Shown here one piece after another: positions 34,401 through 39,512 of a stretch of 39,512 nt of DNA. The stretch covers positions 1 through 39,512 of the forward strand of contig NZ_MTKN01000072.1 of the NCBI RefSeq assembly GCF_001975825.1, read 5' to 3'. The stretch comes from [Flexibacter] sp. ATCC 35208 (GTDB lineage Bacteria; Bacteroidota; Bacteroidia; Chitinophagales; Chitinophagaceae). Numbering within the stretch: the stretch's first letter is position 1; each line of letters opens with the position of its first letter. The translations under genes were made by a program, and so were the position numbers. Under the pieces are notes generated by a model, which made no database searches, was not told where the DNA came from, and worked only from the letters and a program-made list of their open reading frames with translations.

Positions 34401-34735
34401 ATGGCAAATTTGTTGTATCACCATTACCTGTAGAAGCACAATTCTCCGTAGTCACCAAAATCCTGACTGGTGATTTCAATGAAGATGGTAAACCAGATTT
34501 ATTGTTGCTTGGTAACCATTGTGACAATCGCCTGAAGCTGGGTAGTTTTGACGCTGGCTATGGTTGTCTGCTCAAAGGTGATGGCAAAGGAGGGTTTACC
34601 TATGTAGATCAGTCAGCAGCAGGTATCTGTATCAAAGGTGATGTAAAGTCTGCCGGCGAAATCGCTATCAATGGTAAAAACTTTGTGGTAGTTGGTGTGA
34701 ACAATGAAGGTGTCTCACTGTATAAGGAACAATGA
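31454..34735 (+). CDS. Secreted FG-GAP/VCBS-repeat protein with central ASPIC/UnbV domain
   Basis: Large secreted protein of about 1093 aa (1102 aa if ATG 31427 is used). ATG 31454 begins the signal peptide MRYSTFLLVLVIASSIPFAIQAQ and leaves space from the terminator. Fourteen DxNxDGxxD-type calcium-binding motifs are visible: seven before (for example GDLNNDGLQDLYF, FDFDNDGDLDMFL, ADLDNDGDLDLVI) and seven after (for example ADVNKDGKEDLYV, CDFDNDGDMDLFV, GDFNEDGKPDLLL). Between them lies an ASPIC/UnbV domain (about 510-600: GAKVYVYTNGMQQYQEV, LLFGLGN, VLIVWPGNKEQ). This predicts two seven-bladed beta-propellers. The biochemical function is unknown. It probably binds ligand or partners outside the cell. 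Confidence 0.9.
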   Translation: MRYSTFLLVLVIASSIPFAIQAQQKLFQQLPSKTTGIKFSNPLNETEGLNVLQYEYFYNGAGVAVGDLNNDGLQDLYFTANMQPGALYQNMGNMQFKEITKDAGKGIGGKSDSWKTGVTMADVNGDGLLDIYICYSGKRDDATRRNQLFINQGNMKFVEKAKEYGLDDPGYSTNAVFFDFDNDGDLDMFLLNHSTNKIDNMEFARYKTLTDSLAGNKLYRNDNNHFTDITLNSGIIQNPLTFGLGVAVADINKDGWEDIYVTNDYNEPDYLYINNHNGTFSERTKETFKHLSHFSMGVDIADYNNDGLPDVLTLDMLPEDNKRQKLLQMEESYEMHDLMKSQDLYEQYMRNMLQLNNGDGTFSEIGQLAGVSNTDWSWCPLFADFDNDGYKDLFVTNGYLRDYTNKDFLRYWGDYKIKKAMEREPIKFMDLVTAMPVTPLKNYIFRNNHDLTFANKQLEWGVDQPGVSSGAVYADLDNDGDLDLVINRINDPAGVYQNMTREQSKTAYLSFKLKGEGKNTQAIGAKVYVYTNGMQQYQEVNPGKGYLGAVSTQLLFGLGNAAKADSVLIVWPGNKEQRMTDVAANQLLKIDFAPNAPLPPATLTKPVFTKADGLIDYKHEETPANDFKRQLLMLFMYSKTGPVIAKADVNKDGKEDLYVSGNKELPGRIYTQSGSGSFEMNKSMKLEDPTENCVSDAIFFDANGDGYPDLYLAMGGYFNCDPNTPMLQDELFINNGKGILVKASENLPDVSANSKSCVRPCDFDNDGDMDLFVGGRVVPGQYPVSPISYLLINNGKGKFTVADVPFAKTGMITDAQWIDLDKDGRKDLVVCGEMMPLSVYINKADGFKDRTADYFDQPQNGFWFSLAVKDVDGDGNDDLIAGNLGLNTQIKASAKEPVELYYADFDKNGNIDPFLNFYIQGVSYPYVSRDELNDQIYPMRKKFTSYKNYSDATMKDIVSPDDLAKAGKLTVTETRSLCLLNKNGKFVVSPLPVEAQFSVVTKILTGDFNEDGKPDLLLLGNHCDNRLKLGSFDAGYGCLLKGDGKGGFTYVDQSAAGICIKGDVKSAGEIAINGKNFVVVGVNNEGVSLYKEQ

Positions 34736-34877
34736 GGAAATACCATTCTATAAGGAACAATGAGGGTGTCTCACTCTATAAGGAACAATGAGGAAATACC
34801 ATTCTATAAGGAACAATGAAGGGTGTCTCACTCTATAAAGAACTAATAAGGAATCTCACTCTATAAAGAACAATAAG
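34721..34877 (+). repeat. 28-bp tandem repeat array derived from the preceding gene's 3' end
   Basis: Units begin TATAAGGAACAATGA at 34721, 34749, 34777 and 34805, and with slight change at 34834 and 34862. Lengths are 28, 28, 28, 29, 28 and a partial. Two versions alternate, ending ATACCATTC or GTGTCTCACTC, giving a 56-bp higher order. The first unit includes the stop codon of the VCBS gene, and the array ends at the ATG of the next gene. Confidence 0.9.
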
Positions 34878-34878
34878 T

Positions 34879-36210
34879 ATGAAGCAACTCATCTTTGGAT
34901 TGTTACTCGTTAGTCAGCTTGGGCATGCACAACAGCAGTATGACAAGTCTCCCTTTACTGATTATATACAGCCGGCAGTGTTTTCTCTTTCTATGGTAAT
35001 GATGCACGATGTAGTAAATCCGCCTGCGGCGACTCGTTTTTATAGTTATGCAACACTGGCAGCTTACCAGATTGTGGCAAAGCATGATCCATCCATTCCC
35101 GGTGCAGCAACTTTTATAAGATCTTATCCGGCAGTCACCGTACCCGATAGTGGCAGAACGTACGATTATAAAGTAGCGGCTGTGTATGCGATCTTAGAAG
35201 CAGGCAAGCAGTTATTACCTTCCGGATTTATGCTGGCAGATGATGAGGAGAAGCTGATAGACCTGTTTAAGAAAGACCAGGTACCTGATAGTATTATAAA
35301 GAATTCTGTAATGGTCGCAGAGGGTGTGGTAAAGCAGATAGTGGCATGGTCTAAAACAGATGGGTATGGCAAGCTCAGCACCTTACGCAGGTATACACCA
35401 CTGAAAGGGGAGGGGTATTGGTATCCTACACCGCCTGCATACATGGATGCGGTAGAACCCAACTGGCGTACCATTCGTCCGATGGTGATCGATAGCTGTA
35501 CACAATTCAAATCTAAACCGATGACAGCCTTTAGTAAAGACACTGCCAGCGACTTTTACAAGCTGAATATGGAGGTGTATAACTACGGAGTGCATCCAAC
35601 TAAGGAAGAGATGACGATCGCGGGATTCTGGGATTGTAATCCATTTGCGGTAAGCACTTATGGACACATGGCCATTGGTTTTAAGAAAATCACTCCTGGT
35701 GGCCACTGGATGAATATCACAGGTATTGCCAGCCGCAAAGCAAAACTGGATTTTGATCATACCTTACAGGTACACATGCTGGCTGCCAATGTGATGATGG
35801 ATGCGTTTATCAGTTGTTGGGATGCGAAATACAGCACTAACCGTATCCGTCCGGAAGCATTTATTAATAAATATATAGATGTAAAATGGAAGCCGAATTT
35901 ACAAACCCCGCCATTTCCTGAATATACCAGCGGACATAGTGTGGTATCATCTGCCGTTGCTACCATGCTGACTTATCTGTTTGGAGATAACTTTGAATAC
36001 ACAGATAATTCAGAAGAGTTCTGGGAATTGACACCACGGCATTTTACCTCCTTCTGGAATGCAGCAAAGGAAGCAGCGGTGTCCCGCATTTATGGTGGAA
36101 TCCATTACCGCGATTCAGTGGACAATGGAGTGGATCAGGGAACACGGGTAGGTACATTTGTAGTGGAGAAAATTAAGAAAGCAGGTATCAACCCGGTAAC
36201 AAAGAATTAA
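34879..36210 (+). CDS. Vanadium-dependent haloperoxidase/PAP2 superfamily protein
   Basis: Secreted protein of 443 aa (signal peptide MKQLIFGLLLVSQLGHAQ). It carries the full PAP2/haloperoxidase signature KX6RP - X(12-54) - PSGH - X(31-54) - SRX5H. K317 to R324-P325, then TSGH at 350-353 (Thr instead of Pro), then SR at 402-403 with H409 and a following D412 (GGIHYRD). H353 and H409 are the expected acid/base and vanadate- or phosphate-binding residues. It may oxidise halides with hydrogen peroxide or act as a phosphatase, which sequence alone does not decide. It follows the VCBS gene directly through the repeat array. Confidence 0.88.
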   Translation: MKQLIFGLLLVSQLGHAQQQYDKSPFTDYIQPAVFSLSMVMMHDVVNPPAATRFYSYATLAAYQIVAKHDPSIPGAATFIRSYPAVTVPDSGRTYDYKVAAVYAILEAGKQLLPSGFMLADDEEKLIDLFKKDQVPDSIIKNSVMVAEGVVKQIVAWSKTDGYGKLSTLRRYTPLKGEGYWYPTPPAYMDAVEPNWRTIRPMVIDSCTQFKSKPMTAFSKDTASDFYKLNMEVYNYGVHPTKEEMTIAGFWDCNPFAVSTYGHMAIGFKKITPGGHWMNITGIASRKAKLDFDHTLQVHMLAANVMMDAFISCWDAKYSTNRIRPEAFINKYIDVKWKPNLQTPPFPEYTSGHSVVSSAVATMLTYLFGDNFEYTDNSEEFWELTPRHFTSFWNAAKEAAVSRIYGGIHYRDSVDNGVDQGTRVGTFVVEKIKKAGINPVTKN

Positions 36211-36211
36211 T

Positions 36212-36250
36212 ATTTTTTGAAGGCAGGCCGAAGGCCTGCCCTCAAAAAAA
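36212..36250. terminator. Bidirectional stem-loop between haloperoxidase and LytTR genes
   Basis: The core GGCAGGCC-GAA-GGCCTGCC (36222-36240) extends through A/T-rich arms (TTTTTTGA with TCAAAAAA) across one mismatch. It ends 18 nt before the LytTR start. The CCGAAGG loop resembles those at 13339-13425. Confidence 0.75.
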
Positions 36251-36267
36251 AATATATATTTGCCTTC

Positions 36268-36945
36268 ATGATGACAGCCATCGCATTAGATGACGAGCCA
36301 CCTGCCTTAGCCGTAATTGACACTTTCTGTCAAAAAATCGACTACATCCGCCTGGAGAAAACCTTCACCGGCACTACCGAAGCTATGTCCTTCCTCCGCC
36401 AATACCCCATCGACCTCCTCTTCCTCGACATCAATATGCCCTCCGTCTCGGGAATCGACTTTTACAAATCTATCCCCCAACCCTCCCTCGTCATCTTCAC
36501 CACTTCCTACCGCGACTACGCCGTAGAAAGTTACGAAGTCAACGCCGTTGACTACCTCCTCAAACCCTTCACCTTCACCCGTTTCCAGCAAGCCGTCGAA
36601 AAAGCCGTTTGCCGCCGCCAGGAAGCCGCTCAGGTCCCTCAACTCGTACTCAGAGTAGACTACGGATTAGTCAAAGTCTTCATCTCTGATATCCAGTACA
36701 TCGAAGGCTGGGACAACTACCTCAAGATCTACCTCAAATCCCAAAAACCACTCCTGGTCCGCATGACCATGAAAGCCATCATGGAAAAGCTCCCTCAGAA
36801 AGACTTCATTCGCGTACACCGCTCTTACATCGTCGCCCTCTCCGCCATTGAAAATGTACGTAACAAACAAATCCTCATCGCAGGATCCGACATCCCTTTA
36901 GGCAACAGCTACGAATCGGCTTTTTTTGAAGTTTTCAAATCCTGA
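36268..36945 (+). CDS. LytTR-family response regulator
   Basis: Two-domain regulator of about 225 aa. The receiver domain (1-120) has the acidic pocket DDE near the N-terminus, phospho-acceptor Asp in LLFLDINMPS (residue 54 from 36268), the Thr in IFTTSYRDYAVESYEVNAVDYLLKPF and its Lys. The LytTR DNA-binding domain covers about 125-225 (VKVFISDIQYIEGWDNYLKIYL, DFIRVHRSYIVALSAIENV, IPLGNSYE). ATG 36268 or 36271 starts it. The open frame back to 36217 only covers the hairpin. The cognate histidine kinase, usually the neighbour, is absent from both sides. Codons are markedly C-rich compared with flanking genes. Confidence 0.92.
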   Translation: MMTAIALDDEPPALAVIDTFCQKIDYIRLEKTFTGTTEAMSFLRQYPIDLLFLDINMPSVSGIDFYKSIPQPSLVIFTTSYRDYAVESYEVNAVDYLLKPFTFTRFQQAVEKAVCRRQEAAQVPQLVLRVDYGLVKVFISDIQYIEGWDNYLKIYLKSQKPLLVRMTMKAIMEKLPQKDFIRVHRSYIVALSAIENVRNKQILIAGSDIPLGNSYESAFFEVFKS

Positions 36946-37085
36946 ATTACTCCGTAGCTCCAAAGCCATTCTCAAATCCTGACTTTTACTACACCACCAA
37001 ACCCATATCCTTCTTCATTTCTAAATCCAGCCCCACACCATTCAACTCACATTCTTCCCATTTCTAAATCCTGACTTTCACCACA
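36935..37085 (+). repeat. Dispersed copies of the LytTR gene end (AAATCCTGA) in a G-poor spacer
   Basis: TCAAATCCTGA forms the gene end (36935-36945) and recurs at 36972-36982. CTAAATCC recurs at 37021 and CTAAATCCTGA at 37064-37074, the latter two preceded by CATTT. Two copies continue CTTTTAC and CTTTCAC. The 252-bp spacer to the DUF3500 gene has few G residues on the plus strand and no ORF. Confidence 0.5.
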
Positions 37086-37197
37086 ACAAATCCTCCATTG
37101 ACCCCAATCCCTCCCTGAATAGCTAAACCTTGTCTTTAATAGCAAGTCTTATATACAAACCAGTGTGGACCTTTTCCCTTTCACCAAAAACTAGAAC

Positions 37198-38310
37198 ATG
37201 AAAATGCGCACAATCTATTTCAGTTTACTTGCCATCATTCCGGCTATGCTGATACTTTCCTGTAGTAAGAAGGATGCGACAACCACTTCTACCACTACAG
37301 ACACTACCACGACAACTGATACTACTACCTCTACTGCGACATCAGATTGTAGTTCCGCCGCCAATACTACTGCCAAGGTAGTTTGTCTGGCCGAAGCTTT
37401 TGAAGCTACGCTAACCAGCACACAGCTTTCATCACTCATCACCACTTATTCCAGTACGTATGCCATCAAGTGGTCCAACCTCCCATGTGGTAGTAGTTGC
37501 CGCAATGGTCTGCAGTACTCTTCCCTGAGCAGCACCCAGCTGGCCGCTGCTAAGGCAATTGTAGTGGCTGCTTCCGGCACTGCCGCCAACGAAGGGTATG
37601 ACGAAATCACCCAGATCATAGCTGCAGATGATGTATTGAATACCACTAGCGGTAGCAGTAGCTATGGCTCCGGTATCTACTTCATTGCCTTCGTAGGTAC
37701 GCCTTCTACTACAGGTACCTGGCAATTGCAATTCGGTGGTCACCACCTGGCTGTAAACATTACTTTCAGTGGTGGCGCTGTAACCGGTGCTACGCCAAGG
37801 TTTGAAGGTATCGAGCCCAAGAGCTGGACATCCAGTGGTACTACGTATGCTCCACTGGCACAGGAACAGGCTGCTATGTTAGCAATGCTGTCTTCACTTA
37901 GCACATCAGAACTGGCAAGCGCCAAACTGACCGCCAAGTTCAGCGATGTACTCTTAGGCCCTAACGAAGACGGACAGTTCCCCTCCTCCAAATCAGGCAT
38001 CGCCGTTAGTTCACTCACAAGTGCACAACAGGCATTGGTATTAGCTGCTATGAAACCATGGGTAAATGATGCAGACAGTGCCACCGCTGCAGCGCTGCTC
38101 ACTATCTATAGTAATGAGTTGAGCAGCACTTACATTGCTTATTCTGGCAACGCCACACTGGATACGAATGCTGACTATGTACGTATCGATGGACCAAGTG
38201 TATGGATTGAATTCGTTTGTCAGACAGGGGTGGTATATCCTTCCCAGATACACTACCATAGTGTATACAGGGATCATACCCGGGATTACGGCAATAGCTT
38301 TACTTTCTAA
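37198..38310 (+). CDS. DUF3500 lipoprotein
   Basis: Secreted lipoprotein of 370 aa with lipobox LILSC (Cys about 22) and a low-complexity Thr-rich linker (about 28-48) that probably spaces the domain from the membrane. The body matches DUF3500: EGYDEITQIIAADDVLN, YFIAFVGTPSTTGTWQLQFGGHHLAVN, FEGIEPKSW, LLGPNEDGQFPSSKSGI and IDGPSVWIEFVCQTGV near the C-terminus with HYHSVYRDHTRDYG. The many His residues (GGHHL, HYHS) hint at metal binding, but no activity is established. The next gene, HupE/UreJ-like, starts 9 nt after the stop, so they form an operon. Confidence 0.88.
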   Translation: MKMRTIYFSLLAIIPAMLILSCSKKDATTTSTTTDTTTTTDTTTSTATSDCSSAANTTAKVVCLAEAFEATLTSTQLSSLITTYSSTYAIKWSNLPCGSSCRNGLQYSSLSSTQLAAAKAIVVAASGTAANEGYDEITQIIAADDVLNTTSGSSSYGSGIYFIAFVGTPSTTGTWQLQFGGHHLAVNITFSGGAVTGATPRFEGIEPKSWTSSGTTYAPLAQEQAAMLAMLSSLSTSELASAKLTAKFSDVLLGPNEDGQFPSSKSGIAVSSLTSAQQALVLAAMKPWVNDADSATAAALLTIYSNELSSTYIAYSGNATLDTNADYVRIDGPSVWIEFVCQTGVVYPSQIHYHSVYRDHTRDYGNSFTF

Positions 38311-38319
38311 TCTTATTGT

Positions 38320-39444
38320 ATGCGATATTACTTTTTGCTGCTGATTTGTTGTGTATGCGCGCTGGGTGCAAAGGCACATCCCATGCCGAACTCAGTGATA
38401 CTACTGGATATTAAATCCAAAGGTGTTGCTGCAGAAGTGCAGTTGCCACTAAGCGAACTTGAACTGGCCTTAGGGCACAAAGTAGAATTAGGCCCGGCGC
38501 TGCGTGCATACCTTTTGGCACATGTACGCCCACAAAGCCTGGAAGGCCAACCATGGACGGTGCAGGTAAAAGACCTGCATATAAAACCTGCGGAGCAAAC
38601 GGCAACAGGTCCTTATAATGAAGTCACCGCTACGTTATGGATGGAACCTGTGAATGGTACGGCTGTGCGTAATTTCAGTCTGCATTACGATGCGATCATT
38701 GCAGAAGTCAGTTCTCACAAAGCACTCGTCTCCGTTCGTCAGGACTGGGAGAGAGGTAAATATGGAGAACACACTTCAGAAGTCGGCGTAATCAAACTGG
38801 ATGTAAAGAGTGGCACCATAGAACCGTTGATTGTAAGCCAGGAACAAGGTAGTTTGTGGAAAGGATTCCAGAGCATGGTGTCATTGGGTATGCAGCATAT
38901 CGCAGAAGGTACGGACCACCTGTTGTTTCTCTTAGTGTTGTTATTACCTGCACCACTGTTGGTCAGACAACAACGCTGGGATGGTTATGGTGGTACAAAG
39001 TACTCCCTCAGGCGCTTACTACAGATCGTGACAGCTTTTACGATTGGTCATTCCATTACATTGCTGGCTGGTGCATTGGGATGGTTACGGTTACCATCAC
39101 AACCAGTAGAAGTACTGATTGCAGTGTCAATCCTGGTATCGGCAGTACATGCATTACGTCCCATCTTCCCCGGTAGAGAAGCCTTGGTGGCAGCAGGTTT
39201 CGGCTTGATACACGGATTGGCATTTGCCAGTACATTGGCCAATTTACAACTGGATGCCACGAGAATGGGATTGAGCATATTAGGGTTTAATGTGGGCATA
39301 GAACTGATGCAGCTGATAGTAATACTCTTCGTGATGCCCTGGTTGATATGGCTGAGCCGGATACCCGCGTATAAATATGTACGTGTAGCTGGTGCCGTAC
39401 TGGCAGGAATAGCAGCAACCGTGTGGATCACAGAACGCATATAA
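38320..39444 (+). CDS. HupE/UreJ_2-family membrane protein
   Basis: 374-aa protein with a signal peptide (MRYYFLLLICCVCALGAKA), a periplasmic N-terminal domain (about 20-180) and about six transmembrane helices. The family motif GMQHIAEGTDHLLFLLVL is at about 190, followed by FTIGHSITLLAGAL, VSAVHALRP and FGLIHGLAFAS. HupE/UreJ proteins are proposed nickel or cobalt permeases, and the conserved His residues are in place here, though transport by this long HupE_UreJ_2 form is unproven. It is paired with DUF3500, which suggests a joint role. Confidence 0.88.
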   Translation: MRYYFLLLICCVCALGAKAHPMPNSVILLDIKSKGVAAEVQLPLSELELALGHKVELGPALRAYLLAHVRPQSLEGQPWTVQVKDLHIKPAEQTATGPYNEVTATLWMEPVNGTAVRNFSLHYDAIIAEVSSHKALVSVRQDWERGKYGEHTSEVGVIKLDVKSGTIEPLIVSQEQGSLWKGFQSMVSLGMQHIAEGTDHLLFLLVLLLPAPLLVRQQRWDGYGGTKYSLRRLLQIVTAFTIGHSITLLAGALGWLRLPSQPVEVLIAVSILVSAVHALRPIFPGREALVAAGFGLIHGLAFASTLANLQLDATRMGLSILGFNVGIELMQLIVILFVMPWLIWLSRIPAYKYVRVAGAVLAGIAATVWITERI

Positions 39445-39457
39445 AGTAATATAATTT

Positions 39458-39475
39458 TTGGCGGCCGCCCGCCAA
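39458..39475 (+). terminator. Stem-loop after the HupE-like gene
   Basis: TTGGCGG (39458-39464) pairs with CCGCCAA (39469-39475), with TCTCTTTTT following. It lies 13 nt after the stop and fits a terminator. Confidence 0.65.
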
Positions 39476-39512
39476 TCTCTTTTTCACAAACGAAGAGCGT
39501 GTATTCTATGTT

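Noticed and set aside
34721..34877. Could the 28-bp repeats be a CRISPR array?
   Set aside because: The units are directly adjacent with no unique spacers and derive from the neighbouring gene's end. No cas gene is present.
37276..37345. ACT/ACA-rich stretch as a non-coding microsatellite.
   Set aside because: It lies in frame in the DUF3500 lipoprotein and encodes a Thr-rich linker after the lipid-anchored Cys, a common feature of surface lipoproteins.

Overview
The window looks like the chromosome of a Bacteroidota bacterium of the Chitinophagaceae, most probably Chitinophaga or a close relative. The evidence is three SusC/SusD pairs, two FecI-type ECF sigma/FecR (DUF4974) pairs, SusC proteins with STN and carboxypeptidase-like N-terminal domains, a tRNA promoter of the TTTG/TAnnTTTG type, and A-rich start contexts. 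The assignment rests on protein families and style, not on a database search.

Region 1 (1-5080) is a decaying accessory island next to a tRNA-Asp gene. It holds an unknown lipoprotein, an IS256-type transposase remnant, a 5'-truncated Rhs gene with a possible displaced toxin tail and a possible immunity gene, then a small element with three 20-bp-phased CGACATAA repeats, two small ORFs and a broken large serine recombinase. The recombinase reading frame runs through the tRNA terminator and into the tRNA, which marks the tRNA 3' end as the probable integration site.

Region 2 (5240-17207) is a complete polysaccharide utilisation locus: ECF sigma, FecR anti-sigma, STN-type SusC, SusD, a PKD-containing surface lipoprotein, a GH16 glucanase and two different GH30 enzymes. 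The enzyme set fits beta-1,3/beta-1,6-glucan such as fungal wall glucan or laminarin.

Region 3 (17399-24495, minus strand) is a second sigma/FecR/SusC/SusD operon that converges on region 2. Three 20-bp stem-loops lie between them. A GH43 gene (24685-25665) diverges from its sigma gene.

Region 4 (25666-36210) has a long AT-rich leader with a LacI-type operator palindrome. It is followed by a SusC without an STN domain, a SusD-like_2 lipoprotein, a secreted protein with 7 + 7 calcium-binding FG-GAP/VCBS motifs around an ASPIC/UnbV domain, and a vanadium-haloperoxidase/PAP2 enzyme. No glycosidase is present, so this is a non-canonical SusCD locus of unknown substrate and the best candidate for an undescribed system here.

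Region 5 (36268-39444) holds a LytTR response regulator without an adjacent kinase, a DUF3500 lipoprotein and a HupE/UreJ-like membrane protein.

Two patterns cut across these regions. First, all three susC genes have a short upstream reading frame or an in-frame extension at their start, and the two sigma/FecR-linked ones share an identical 14-mer leader hairpin. Second, several genes are followed by degenerate tandem copies of their own stop-codon-containing 3' ends.
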